NCBI GenBank assembly: GCA_018660965.1
Contig: JABJJH010000019.1
Coordinates: 1 to 15,037 of the forward strand
DNA: 15,037 bases
Source of the DNA: Rhodospirillaceae bacterium
Lineage (GTDB): Bacteria; Pseudomonadota; Alphaproteobacteria; UBA8366; GCA-2717185
Direction: 5' to 3'
Shown piece by piece: positions 6,888-14,692 of this stretch. The notes beneath the pieces were generated by a model. It was not told where the DNA came from. It saw nothing but the letters and a program-made list of their open reading frames with translations, and searched no databases. Each line of letters starts with the position of its first letter. Positions within the stretch are counted from its first letter, which is position 1. The position numbers and the translations under genes are program-made.

Positions 6888-7649
6888 ATGCTGAGCGAAG
6901 CCGAGATCGCGCAATATCACGAGGATGGCTATATCATTCCCGACTTCCGGCTGCCGGATGAAATTCTCGACGATATTGGGATGCATCATGCGCGGTTGGT
7001 GGCGCGGCGCCCTGAATTCCGCAATTTTTGTCCGAGCCTGCTGGCCCATGAAACGGCGTTTTTGGCGTATGCGCGCGTTCCTGAAATTCTCGACATGGTC
7101 GGACAGGTGATCGGGCCTGATTTCGCCCTATGGAATTCCAGCTTTTTCGCCAAACCCGCCCTTGATGGACTTCGGACGCCCTGGCATCAGGACGGCGAAT
7201 ACTGGCCCGTGCGACCGCTCGCCACCTGCACGGTCTGGATGGCGATTGACGCCGCGACTCCAGAAAACGGCTGCTTGCGGGTGATCAAGGGGTCGCACAA
7301 AGATCGGAGACTGCGACCGCATGATACCTATGTTGGCGACGACGTGACGCTTAAACAGGAATTGAGGGCGGATGAATATGACGAGACCCAAGCCGTCGAT
7401 ATCGTGTTGGAACGCGGGCAAATTTCCTTGCACGACGTTTATCTGCTGCACGAATCACAGGCCAATACGTCTGAAAATTCCCGCCGTGGCATGACCCTGC
7501 GTTATATGCCCACGACATCGGTGTTCGACCGTGACGTCGCCCACAAACAGGCCATCGAAAAAGGCGTCAGCGACCATTCCGACCGGACGGTGTTTTTGAT
7601 GCGTGGCGGGGACCCATCGGGCAAGAACGACTTTCGCGTTCGGCTTTAA
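6888..7649 (+). CDS. Phytanoyl-CoA dioxygenase (PhyH)-family Fe(II)/2-oxoglutarate oxygenase
   Basis: 253 residues, starting MLSEAEIAQYHEDGYIIPDF, the usual opening of this family. The iron ligands are visible as H100-x-D102 in TPWHQDGEYWP and the distal H188 in YLLHESQANTSENSRRG; R199 or R200 probably binds 2-oxoglutarate. The site is complete, so the enzyme should couple decarboxylation of 2-oxoglutarate to hydroxylation of a substrate. Known relatives hydroxylate acyl-CoA esters, but also free small molecules such as ectoine. The position 17 bp after the acyl-CoA synthetase suggests a CoA ester substrate; that is inference. GGAGA stands before the ATG, and the next gene follows 11 bp later. 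Confidence 0.9.
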   Translation: MLSEAEIAQYHEDGYIIPDFRLPDEILDDIGMHHARLVARRPEFRNFCPSLLAHETAFLAYARVPEILDMVGQVIGPDFALWNSSFFAKPALDGLRTPWHQDGEYWPVRPLATCTVWMAIDAATPENGCLRVIKGSHKDRRLRPHDTYVGDDVTLKQELRADEYDETQAVDIVLERGQISLHDVYLLHESQANTSENSRRGMTLRYMPTTSVFDRDVAHKQAIEKGVSDHSDRTVFLMRGGDPSGKNDFRVRL

Positions 7650-7660
7650 GGCGCCGCCGC

Positions 7661-8512
7661 ATGCCCGATCCCGTCATCATCCGCAAACCCGTTGGCGCCG
7701 CTGCGCCGGTGGTGTTCGATTCGCCGCACAGCGGCAACCATTACCCGGATGATTTCGACTATATCCTGCCCTTCGACCGGATGCGCTGGGCGGAAGACCC
7801 GCATGTCGACGAGATGTTCGCCGCAGCGCCCGAGTCCGGCGCGACGTTGATCGCGGCCACCTTCCCCCGCGCCTATATCGACCCGAACCGCGCCGCGACC
7901 GATATCGACCCCAGTCACCTGGAAGGCGATTGGCCCGACCCCGTCGATGTCAGCCACAGGGCCAGGTCTGGCGTCGGGTTAATCCGGAACGCGTCGGGGC
8001 GCGACAAGCTGCCGATTTACGGGCGCAAGCTCACCGTGGCGGAAGTTCGCACGCGGATAGAATCGTATTGGACGCCCTACCACGACGCGGTCCGTCAAAG
8101 CCTGGACGAGGCGCACGCCCTATCCGGCGCGGTCTGGCATGTGAACTGCCATTCCATGTCCCGGTTTTGGCCACCGGTGTATCAAAGAGCGGAACGACGG
8201 AACACCAACGACTACACCCTGGGCAACCGCGACGGTACGACCGCCGGCGCCGACTTCACCGAATTCGTGCGCGCGACCTTGGCGGGGTTCGGGTTCAATG
8301 TCGCGGTGAATGACGGACAGAAAGGCGTTGAACTGGTCCGCGCCTATAGCGACCCGGCCGCCAACCGTCACAGTTTGCAAATCGAAATAAACCAGCGCCT
8401 GTACTGGAACGGCAAGATCCAGGAAAAAACCGACGGATTCGAGGAACAGAAACAAATCATGACGGCGCTGATCCAAGCAATTTGCGACTACGCCCGCACG
8501 CACGCGCCCTGA
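7661..8512 (+). CDS. N-formylglutamate amidohydrolase-family protein
   Basis: 283 residues. Family motifs are clear: DSPHSG (20-25, with the metal-ligand His23), RAYIDPNR (70-77), an HRARSGVGLI segment around 100, and HVNCHSMSR (160-168, His163 a likely metal ligand). The founding enzymes hydrolyse N-formyl-L-glutamate to formate and glutamate in the histidine pathway, but no hut genes are nearby. The gene is packed 11 bp behind the PhyH-family gene, with AAGGCG near the start. It may act on another N-acyl or N-formyl compound made by the cluster. Only the family is certain, not the substrate. Confidence 0.88.
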   Translation: MPDPVIIRKPVGAAAPVVFDSPHSGNHYPDDFDYILPFDRMRWAEDPHVDEMFAAAPESGATLIAATFPRAYIDPNRAATDIDPSHLEGDWPDPVDVSHRARSGVGLIRNASGRDKLPIYGRKLTVAEVRTRIESYWTPYHDAVRQSLDEAHALSGAVWHVNCHSMSRFWPPVYQRAERRNTNDYTLGNRDGTTAGADFTEFVRATLAGFGFNVAVNDGQKGVELVRAYSDPAANRHSLQIEINQRLYWNGKIQEKTDGFEEQKQIMTALIQAICDYARTHAP

Positions 8513-8540
8513 AGGTATCGTTTGAATTGCGCCGCGCAGG

Positions 8541-8569
8541 TTGACAGACCCGCGTTGACGGCGAACAAT
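8541..8569 (+). promoter_or_regulatory. Candidate promoter for the dehydrogenase/CoA-transferase pair
   Basis: TTGACA (8541-8546) is followed after 17 bases by AACAAT (8564-8569, four of six bases of the -10 consensus). A second set, TTGACG at 8555-8560 with GATATT at 8578-8583, also has 17-base spacing. They lie in the 98-bp gap before the short-chain dehydrogenase and suggest that a new transcription unit begins here. Confidence 0.4.
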
Positions 8570-8610
8570 TCGCGTTCGATATTTTCGACGCCTCTTATTC
8601 AAGACGGACC

Positions 8611-9363
8611 ATGAATGATTTGACCGGCAACGTCGCCGTCGTCACCGGCGCCCAGCAAGGAATCGGACAAGCCGTCGCCCTGGCGATGGCCAAGGCGGGC
8701 GCCCATGTCGTCGTCAACTATCTGGATGATGCCGACGCGGCGGAAGAAACGGCGACGGCGGCGCGCGAACACGGCGTCAAGGCTGACCCCGTAGAGGCCG
8801 ACATATCCAGTCCCGCCGGTGTGGAATCCCTGATGAAAGCCGCCGACGCTTTGGGCGGCGTATCGATCCTGGTCAATAACGCCGCCGTATTTCCCCGATC
8901 TCCATTTCTGGAAATGGCGGAATCGGAATGGGATCTGGTGCTGGGCGTCAATCTGAAGGGCTCGTTCTTGTGCACGCAAGCCGCCGCGAAACGCATGGTC
9001 GACGCGGGGCGCGCGGGGGCGATTGTAAATTTAACGTCCGGCGCCGCCTTCCGGGGATCGCCGCGCGGCGCTCATTACGTGTCCAGCAAGGCGGGCGTCA
9101 TCGGGCTTACGCGGGCCGTGGCGTTGGAGTTGGCGCCGCACGGCATTCGGGTGAACGCCATCGCGCCCGGACTGACCGACACCGCACAACCCCGATACGG
9201 CATGACCGAAAACGAAATCAGCGCAAAAGCCGCTACGATTCCCCTGCCCGGCCTGTCGACGCCGGGCGACATCGCGAACACGGCGGTGTTTTTAGCCTCC
9301 AACGCAGCGTCCCGCATATCCGGCCAGACCATTCACGTTAATGGTGGAGATTATCTCTACTGA
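8611..9363 (+). CDS. Short-chain dehydrogenase/reductase (SDR), classical type
   Basis: 250 residues, the standard classical SDR length. The cofactor loop TGAQQGIG is at 12-19, NNAA at 89-92, and the catalytic set N114, S143, Y156, K160 is complete (YVSSK). ALELAPHGIRVNAIAPG and the ending SGQTIHVNGGDYLY are also typical. No acidic residue directly ends the second strand (VVVNYLDD has Asn then Tyr), so NADP(H) is as likely as NAD(H). It probably oxidises or reduces a hydroxyl/keto group in the same pathway as its neighbours, for example a hydroxylated product of the oxygenases; that is inference. The CoA-transferase follows 45 bp later. Confidence 0.92.
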   Translation: MNDLTGNVAVVTGAQQGIGQAVALAMAKAGAHVVVNYLDDADAAEETATAAREHGVKADPVEADISSPAGVESLMKAADALGGVSILVNNAAVFPRSPFLEMAESEWDLVLGVNLKGSFLCTQAAAKRMVDAGRAGAIVNLTSGAAFRGSPRGAHYVSSKAGVIGLTRAVALELAPHGIRVNAIAPGLTDTAQPRYGMTENEISAKAATIPLPGLSTPGDIANTAVFLASNAASRISGQTIHVNGGDYLY

Positions 9364-9408
9364 TTTTATCGCCTAATCGCCTTACTCGACTATGAAAGGA
9401 ACGACCCC

Positions 9409-10638
9409 ATGAACGCAGTAACGCCAGACACTCTGCCCGCCCTCAACGGCATCAAGGTTCTCGACCTGACCCAATTTGAGGCGGGCCCCTCCTGCACCGA
9501 AGCCCTGGCCTGGCTCGGCGCCACGGTTGTGAAGGTGGAGGAACCAAAACGCGGCGAGCCCGGACGGTGGGGCTTTTCCAACCGGCCCGACGCCGACGCG
9601 CATTATTTCATCTTCTATAATCTGAACAAACAAAGCGTCACCTGCAATCTGAAGTCCGAGGAAGGTAAAGCTTTGTTGACGCGGCTTATCGGCGAGGTTG
9701 ATATCGTCATCGAAAACATGGCGCCGGGCACCTTCGCCCGCCTCGGGTTTGATTTTGACACCATTCATAAAATCAATCCCCGCGCCATCTTCGCCCAGGT
9801 CAAGGGCTTCTCGCCGAAAAGTCCGCACAAGGATTACCTGGCCTTCGACATGATCGCGCAAGCGACCGGCGGCACCATGGGCGTCAACGGCCCTCCGGGC
9901 GAACCGCCGATCAAACCCGGCCCGACAATCGGCGACACCGGCACCGGCATGTTGTGCTGTATCGGCATTCTGGGCGCGCTGTTCCAACGCGTCACGACGG
10001 GCAAGGGCCAGCACATTCAAATCGCCATGCGCGACGCGATGATCAACTATTGCCGCACGCCGATGAGCCGCCAATCGGCGCTCGACGAAGGCGTCCTGCC
10101 GCGCGCGGGCAATTCCATCATCGGCACATCGCCGGGCGGATTGTACGCCTGCAAACCCGGCGGCACGGATGATTATTGCTATATCTTCGCGTCCCGTGGC
10201 AATGAGGAGCATTGGAGCCGTCTCGCCAACGCCATCGGGCGCGCCGACCTTTTGGACGATCCCCGCCTGAAAACCGGCGAGGACCGCTATGAAAACAAGG
10301 AGGTGGTGGACGGCGCCATCACCGAATGGACCATGCAGCACACCAAGGAAGAGGTCATGGAGATCGTCGCCAGCGCCAAGGTGCCCTGCGGCGCGGTCTA
10401 CAATACCTACGAATTGCTGAACGATTCGGACCTGCACGACCGCGGTATGATGACCAAGATCGACCACCCGGTACGTGGCGAGGTCACCGTGTCGGGTTGG
10501 CCGGTCAACATGTCGGAAAGCCACGTGCCGATCAAATCTTCGCCGCTGCATGGTGCGGATAACGAGGCGATCTACGGCGAATGGCTCGGCATTCCCGCCG
10601 ACGAAGTGAAAGCCATGCGCGAAAACGGCGTTATCTGA
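9409..10638 (+). CDS. CaiB/BaiF-family (class III) CoA-transferase
   Basis: 409 residues. Class III CoA-transferases move CoA between carboxylic acids through an aspartyl-CoA thioester. The N-terminal segment NGIKVLDLTQFEAGPSCTEALAWLGATVVKVEEP is typical, and the catalytic Asp is D176 in GPTIGDTGTGM, matching the GDxxTG of formyl-CoA transferase. The C-terminal VPCGAVYNTYELLNDSDLHDRGMM block is also standard, so the enzyme looks active. AAAGGAA precedes the ATG. It could load CoA onto the substrate, or pass it from a product to a new substrate, beside the ATP-dependent synthetase upstream. The exact acid pair is not readable. A strong inverted repeat follows the stop. Confidence 0.92.
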   Translation: MNAVTPDTLPALNGIKVLDLTQFEAGPSCTEALAWLGATVVKVEEPKRGEPGRWGFSNRPDADAHYFIFYNLNKQSVTCNLKSEEGKALLTRLIGEVDIVIENMAPGTFARLGFDFDTIHKINPRAIFAQVKGFSPKSPHKDYLAFDMIAQATGGTMGVNGPPGEPPIKPGPTIGDTGTGMLCCIGILGALFQRVTTGKGQHIQIAMRDAMINYCRTPMSRQSALDEGVLPRAGNSIIGTSPGGLYACKPGGTDDYCYIFASRGNEEHWSRLANAIGRADLLDDPRLKTGEDRYENKEVVDGAITEWTMQHTKEEVMEIVASAKVPCGAVYNTYELLNDSDLHDRGMMTKIDHPVRGEVTVSGWPVNMSESHVPIKSSPLHGADNEAIYGEWLGIPADEVKAMRENGVI

Positions 10639-10656
10639 CGCCGCGTCATTCTTGAA

Positions 10657-10692
10657 GGCGCCGGATTTTCGCAAAGGCGGGAATCCGGCGCC
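10657..10692. repeat. Perfect 11-bp inverted repeat after the CoA-transferase gene
   Basis: GGCGCCGGATT (10657-10667) and AATCCGGCGCC (10682-10692) are exact reverse complements separated by 14 bases. The hairpin would be very stable, but there is no T-run after it on either strand, so it is not a standard Rho-independent terminator. The inner part (AAAGGCGGGAATCCGG) resembles the dispersed palindromic intergenic repeats found in many proteobacteria. Confidence 0.6.
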
Positions 10693-10748
10693 GGAAAATG
10701 TGTGACGTAAAATTCTTGACGCCAAATTATTGACGGTGGAGTCGACCC

Positions 10749-11687
10749 ATGACGCCTGAAGCCTTGCGGAACGACACAGACCCCCAAACCATCACGATAA
10801 ATCCGTTGGCGATTGATATCGGCGCGGAGATCGAGGGCGTGGATTTGTCCAAGCCGCTATCGGAACAGCAACGCGCCGAGATTTGGGACGCCTTCGTGAC
10901 CTGGAAGGTGATTTTTTTCCGCGACCAGAAATTGGACAAGGCGAGCTTTGTCGCCATGTCGCGCCAGTTCGGCGACTTGAATCGGGGACACAACATTCAT
11001 GCGGTGGACCCGGCGTTTCCGGAAATTTACGGGGTTGTGAAAAACCGTCATCAATCGCGCCAGTCCGGCGAACCCGCGTTCGACCCCTGGACCGGGTGGC
11101 ACACGGATTTAACGCCTGCGATCAACCCGCCAACCGCCTCGTTCCTGTGGGGCGATGTCGTGACGCCCTATGGCGGCGACACGCAGTGGACCAATCTGGC
11201 CGCCGCGTATGACGCGTTGTCGCCGACCATGCGCGCCTTTGTCGACGAACTTCGCGGCGTTCACACCTACATGAATTACAATGGCGTCCAGACGACCCAG
11301 AAATTTACCGACGAAATTTCGCAAAATCAGAAAACCAGCGAACATCCCATCGTGTGCGTGCATCCGGAATCGGGCCGGCGGGTGTTGTGGGTGAGTCCCA
11401 AATTTCTGCAAAAGATCGTCGGCCTGACGCCAACCGAAAACAACTCACTGTTGGCCCTGCTGAAGACCCACGCGGTCCGGCCGGAATTCACGCTGCGCTT
11501 CAAATGGAGCCCCGGTTCGCTCGCCATGTGGGACAACCGTTCAACGGCGCACATGGCGCCCCGGGACTTTCAACGTACCGACTTCGACCGCCAGCTTTTC
11601 CGGACCACATCGGTGGGCGCCATTCCCGTTGGCGTGAACGGTGAAAAATCAAAGTCGCTCGAAGGAACGCCGCTGGAAGCCATTTAA
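10749..11687 (+). CDS. TauD/TfdA-family Fe(II)/2-oxoglutarate dioxygenase
   Basis: 312 residues. The iron ligands are H118-x-D120 (GWHTDLT) and the distal H268 in WDNRSTAHMAPRDF. R281 and R285 in DRQLFRTT correspond in spacing to the TauD arginines that bind 2-oxoglutarate and the anionic substrate group. Family members hydroxylate taurine, alkyl sulfates, 2,4-D and other acids, usually next to a heteroatom so that the product falls apart. The conserved second arginine suggests an anionic substrate. GGTGGAG before the ATG at 10749 supports the start. It lies 110 bp behind the CoA-transferase and converges with the third LLM gene. It is the second 2-oxoglutarate oxygenase in the cluster and unrelated in subfamily to the PhyH-type one. 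Confidence 0.9.
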   Translation: MTPEALRNDTDPQTITINPLAIDIGAEIEGVDLSKPLSEQQRAEIWDAFVTWKVIFFRDQKLDKASFVAMSRQFGDLNRGHNIHAVDPAFPEIYGVVKNRHQSRQSGEPAFDPWTGWHTDLTPAINPPTASFLWGDVVTPYGGDTQWTNLAAAYDALSPTMRAFVDELRGVHTYMNYNGVQTTQKFTDEISQNQKTSEHPIVCVHPESGRRVLWVSPKFLQKIVGLTPTENNSLLALLKTHAVRPEFTLRFKWSPGSLAMWDNRSTAHMAPRDFQRTDFDRQLFRTTSVGAIPVGVNGEKSKSLEGTPLEAI

Positions 11688-11740
11688 AGCGGCGGACCCT
11701 AAACGGACGATAGTCACAGCCGTCGCAGTATTTTCAGGAC

Positions 11741-12670
11741 TTAGGACAGATAGTCCGCCAGGGCGTCATACGTCGCCTTGCGGGACGTATCGTCGTGCGC
11801 CGCAACCTGTATGCGCAAATCTGTCGCGCCAGCCTTGGCGTATTCCGCCAGCCCGTCCAGCACGTGTTGCCAGCTGCCGATCAGATGCAGGTCGGAGGCG
11901 TCTTCAAGCCCTTCGTGCCGGGAGGCGTTGGCATAGGATGGGTTTGCCTGGTAATGCGCGGAGATTTCCCGCGCCAGAACCTTCGCCCCCGCAACGTCGT
12001 CGGTAACGCAGATTCGCACCAGCGCCATGACGCGCAGGTCGCCGCTGCGGTTGGCGCTTTCGGCCCCGGCGCGGAGGTTTGGCAGGATGTAGGACGATAT
12101 GGTGCGCGGCCCGCATTGACCCAGCGTCACACCCTGCAGCCTGCCGCCCGCAAACCGCAACATCCGTGGACCAAGCGCCGCCAGCAAAATCGGCGTTGGG
12201 TGCGCTTCGATCCCAAGCGTCGCGTGCGCCGATATCTGCTCGCCATCCGTATCCGCCTGCTCGCCCGCCAGCAACGGCTCCAACGCCTCAATGAATTCTC
12301 GCGTGTAGGAGAAGGGCTTATCCCACGAAAGGCCGAGCACACCCTCGACATGACTTTTAGAGGCGGCCCCGATCCCAAGGGTGAACCGCCCCCCCAAGGC
12401 GTTCTGCGCGGTCCGCACCAGCTGGGCGAACCCGACCGGATGGCGGCCATACAGCGGCACAACCGACGTGCCAACTTCGCCGAGCCCGGGAAAGTCACCG
12501 CCAAGGCAGGCCAGCGCCGCAACCGAATCGACGCCCATGGCGTGCGAAATCCAGAAGCTGTCGAAGCGTGCTTTCTCGGCGAATCGGGCCGCGTTGCGCG
12601 CTTCATCTATGGACGCCAGCGTCGTACCGCCCGCCAACCCCCAGCGGATACCGAAGCGATCATTCGTCAT
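11741..12670 (-). CDS. LLM-class oxidoreductase, third copy, different subfamily
   Basis: 309 residues, shorter than the two at 2833 and 4088 and not closely alike. Luciferase-like marks are AEKARFDSFWISHAMGVDSV, GTSVVPLYGRHPV, GGRFTLGIGAASKSHVEGVLG and the C-terminal GATDLRIQVAA. The general layout fits the F420-dependent group often labelled MSMEG_4879, but cofactor use is not shown by the sequence. The ATG at 12670 has only a weak AAAGG about 12 bases upstream. It is transcribed toward the TauD-like gene, with 53 bp between the two stops and no clear terminator there. It likely belongs to the same catabolic programme, though under its own promoter. Confidence 0.85.
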   Translation of the reverse strand: MTNDRFGIRWGLAGGTTLASIDEARNAARFAEKARFDSFWISHAMGVDSVAALACLGGDFPGLGEVGTSVVPLYGRHPVGFAQLVRTAQNALGGRFTLGIGAASKSHVEGVLGLSWDKPFSYTREFIEALEPLLAGEQADTDGEQISAHATLGIEAHPTPILLAALGPRMLRFAGGRLQGVTLGQCGPRTISSYILPNLRAGAESANRSGDLRVMALVRICVTDDVAGAKVLAREISAHYQANPSYANASRHEGLEDASDLHLIGSWQHVLDGLAEYAKAGATDLRIQVAAHDDTSRKATYDALADYLS

Positions 12671-12820
12671 GTTTCAAAACCTTTATCTATTGTACCCGTG
12701 CGACCCATCACCGGCTTTAGCCACAGCAAGACATTAGTACGCCAAGCAACGCATGACTTTTCCAGCCGGTCACCCGATCGGGGCTTAACACATTACGGGC
12801 AGCCTAGAGCCTCTATGATA

Positions 12821-12830
12821 TGTTGCAACA
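12821..12830. promoter_or_regulatory. Perfect 10-bp palindrome, possible operator
   Basis: TGTTGCAACA is a perfect palindrome in the 231-bp gap between the leftward LLM gene and the rightward 82-residue gene. It could bind a dimeric regulator of either gene, but it is short enough to occur by chance. Nothing else recognisable was seen in this gap. Confidence 0.2.
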
Positions 12831-12901
12831 GCCTTGTCTAAGTAATGGCGCCGTCATTGAATGGCGAAATATAAATCGGATTTACGGAGTGATGAAATTC
12901 C

Positions 12902-13150
12902 ATGACAAATTTTTACCGGCCCGACCTGGGCGCAAATCCCAACGACCCGTTTGCTCGCGATGAAACCGGAACACTGGTTCGTCGTGGTTATTGGCTCGAT
13001 ATGGGCGACCGTTCGGTCATCTTGGCCATGACACAGGGAATTGGCGCCAGCCTGGCGAATGACCATAAACGAGCGCATCTTGCCGATATTGGTCGTGATC
13101 ATTTGATCGATGATGTCTGCGGACAGGATATTTTGCCGCCGGAGCGATAG
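12902..13150 (+). CDS. Hypothetical 82-residue protein
   Basis: Starts MTNFYRPDLGANPNDPFARD and is soluble, without signal peptide or membrane segment. It is rich in Asp, Arg and Gly, with GTLVRRGYWLDMGDRSVILAM in the middle, and ends near ILPPER. I do not recognise the family. Coding is supported by its composition and by a GGAG about 12 bases before the ATG, which is far from ideal. The opposite strand also has an open frame (12854-13165), but it is rich in Ile, Cys and Ser and looks less like a protein. It stands alone between the catabolic block and the rhamnose operon, so the context gives no function. Confidence 0.5.
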   Translation: MTNFYRPDLGANPNDPFARDETGTLVRRGYWLDMGDRSVILAMTQGIGASLANDHKRAHLADIGRDHLIDDVCGQDILPPER

Positions 13151-13226
13151 CGCCAAAAAAAACATCCCGGAATTTGAAGCGCTGATTCAGGGAACCATAG
13201 TCTTGCATGTCCTCGGCGCCGGTCCT

Positions 13227-13246
13227 GCTGGAAAACCACTTCCAGC
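13227..13246. repeat. Inverted repeat just downstream of rfbD
   Basis: GCTGGAA-AACCAC-TTCCAGC is a perfect 7-bp stem starting 3 bases after the rfbD stop in its direction of transcription. No T-run follows on the minus strand, so it may protect the mRNA 3' end or be part of a factor-dependent terminator rather than an intrinsic one. Confidence 0.35.
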
Positions 13247-13249
13247 CCG

Positions 13250-14131
13250 TTAACCAAGAATTTCCGCAAGAAGGTCACGCCAATTCGGGAATTCCACATC
13301 AAACCGCGTTCTAAATTTTTGTGTATCCAGGCGGGAATTATGAGGGCGTTTGGCGGGGGTGGGATAATCTTCAGACGGGATTGGGGTCAGAGTCTCTATC
13401 GCGAGCGGCATTCCACGGTCCCGCGCCACAGTGAAAATAGCCCCGGCGAATCCATACCAGGAGCAAACCCCGGATGGCGCAATATGATAAATCTGTGGCG
13501 ATTTATCGAAGGCGTCGCGCCAGCCGTCGCTCTTGTTCCCTATCAGAATTTTCGCCGTCATCGCCGCCAGCCAAGAGGCCGGTGTGGGCGCCCCGATTTG
13601 ATCGTCCACGATGGACAACGCGGGCCGTTCGGCGCCAAGCTTGAGCATTGTCGTCAGGAAGCACTGTCCATCGGCGCTGTAAACCCAGCTTGTCCGCAGA
13701 ATCATGGCGGAACCCGAAATTGCGCAAACCGCGTTGTCGCCAGCCAGCTTGCTCTCGCCGTAAACGCCTAACGGTCCCGTGGGATCGTCTTCACGCCAAA
13801 AACTTTCCCCCGATCCGTCGAACACATAATCCGTGGAATAGTGGATCATCGGCACGTTGTGTTTTTTCGCCCATGTCGCCAATTCATAGGGCGCGGCTTC
13901 GTTAACGGCGAAGGCTGTATTCCGGTCTGTTTCCGCGTTATCGACTTGAGTGTACGCCGCCGCATTCACAATCAGGGTGAGGCTGTTCGCGTCAAGAAAA
14001 GACGCAATTGTCTCGGGACGCGAAAGATCCAGTTCATCCCGGCCCACGACGAGAAGGTCGCCCAAGGGGGCAAGCGTGTTCGCAAGTGATCCGCCCAATT
14101 GTCCGTTCCGGCCCGTAATCAAGACGCGCAT
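13250..14131 (-). CDS. rfbD: dTDP-4-dehydrorhamnose reductase
   Basis: 293 residues from the ATG at 14131, which gives the standard opening MRVLITGRNGQLGG; an ATG at 14143 would add four residues and the frame is open to 14200. The enzyme reduces dTDP-4-dehydro-L-rhamnose to dTDP-L-rhamnose with NAD(P)H in the cytoplasm, the last step of the pathway. The Rossmann motif TGRNGQLG is at 6-13, STDYVFDG at 99-106, and the catalytic T100, Y124 and K128 (VYGESK) are present. The C-terminal RPHNSRLDTQKF, which contacts the sugar nucleotide, is intact. The gene starts 4 bp after the rfbC stop, so the two are translated from one message. It is the last visible gene of the operon. Confidence 0.95.
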   Translation of the reverse strand: MRVLITGRNGQLGGSLANTLAPLGDLLVVGRDELDLSRPETIASFLDANSLTLIVNAAAYTQVDNAETDRNTAFAVNEAAPYELATWAKKHNVPMIHYSTDYVFDGSGESFWREDDPTGPLGVYGESKLAGDNAVCAISGSAMILRTSWVYSADGQCFLTTMLKLGAERPALSIVDDQIGAPTPASWLAAMTAKILIGNKSDGWRDAFDKSPQIYHIAPSGVCSWYGFAGAIFTVARDRGMPLAIETLTPIPSEDYPTPAKRPHNSRLDTQKFRTRFDVEFPNWRDLLAEILG

Positions 14132-14135
14132 GGCT

Positions 14136-14690
14136 TTACCCATGAAACGCGGGCAGGTTTTCCGCATTTTCCAGAAGTGGCGCGGTGCCGTCCCGGTCAT
14201 TCACGGAAATTTCGTCGAGCGGCCATTCAATTCCGATGGCTGGATCATTGTATCTGACGACGCCTTCCGATTTGGGATCGTAAAATGACCGCGCGCATTT
14301 GTAGAAAAAATACGCCGTTTCGCTCATGGTTACAAAGCCATGCGCGAAACCCGGCGGAACCCACAATTGGCGGCGGTTTTCGTCATTCAGTTCACACCCG
14401 AACCAGTTGCCGAATGTCGGGCTGTTGCGGCGAATGTCCACGACGACGTCGAACACCGACCCGGCGACCACCATGACCAATTTTCCTTGCGCGTTCGGTT
14501 CTTGAAAGTGGAGCCCCCGAAGTGTGCCTTTGCGCGAACGTGAGAGGTTGTCCTGCTTCCAGGGCCCTTCAATCCCCGCGTCCTCGTATCGCTTCGACTG
14601 AAACTGCTCCATGAAAAAGCCGCGTTCATCCCCATAAACGTCGGGCTCCACGACCAACACACCCGGTAAATCCGTCGGCAAGACGTTCAT
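14136..14690 (-). CDS. rfbC: dTDP-4-dehydrorhamnose 3,5-epimerase
   Basis: 184 residues, normal for RmlC. This cupin enzyme epimerises dTDP-4-dehydro-6-deoxy-D-glucose at C3 and C5 to give dTDP-4-dehydro-L-rhamnose. TLRGLHFQ carries the catalytic base H61; K70 (QGKLV) and Y130 (YFFYKC) are the other conserved active-site residues, and GFAHGF (114-119) is present. The opening segment EPDVYGDERGFFMEQF is also typical. The start lies 2 bp after the rfbA stop, and the GGGGA used as ribosome binding site (14696-14700 on the complement) overlaps the last codons of rfbA, indicating coupled translation. Confidence 0.96.
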   Translation of the reverse strand: MNVLPTDLPGVLVVEPDVYGDERGFFMEQFQSKRYEDAGIEGPWKQDNLSRSRKGTLRGLHFQEPNAQGKLVMVVAGSVFDVVVDIRRNSPTFGNWFGCELNDENRRQLWVPPGFAHGFVTMSETAYFFYKCARSFYDPKSEGVVRYNDPAIGIEWPLDEISVNDRDGTAPLLENAENLPAFHG

Positions 14691-14692
14691 TT

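Noticed and set aside
9382..10725. Open frame of 447 codons on the minus strand, opposite the CoA-transferase
   Set aside because: It is the mirror of a clear CaiB/BaiF gene. Its protein is rich in Ala, Arg, His and Asp without any family motif, as expected for antisense frames in GC-rich DNA.
12854..13165. Minus-strand frame of 103 codons over the 82-residue gene
   Set aside because: Its composition (many Ile, Cys, Ser) is unlike neighbouring proteins and no ribosome binding site is evident.
13227..13246. Hairpin after rfbD as an intrinsic terminator
   Set aside because: There is no T-run on the downstream side, so I list it only as an inverted repeat.
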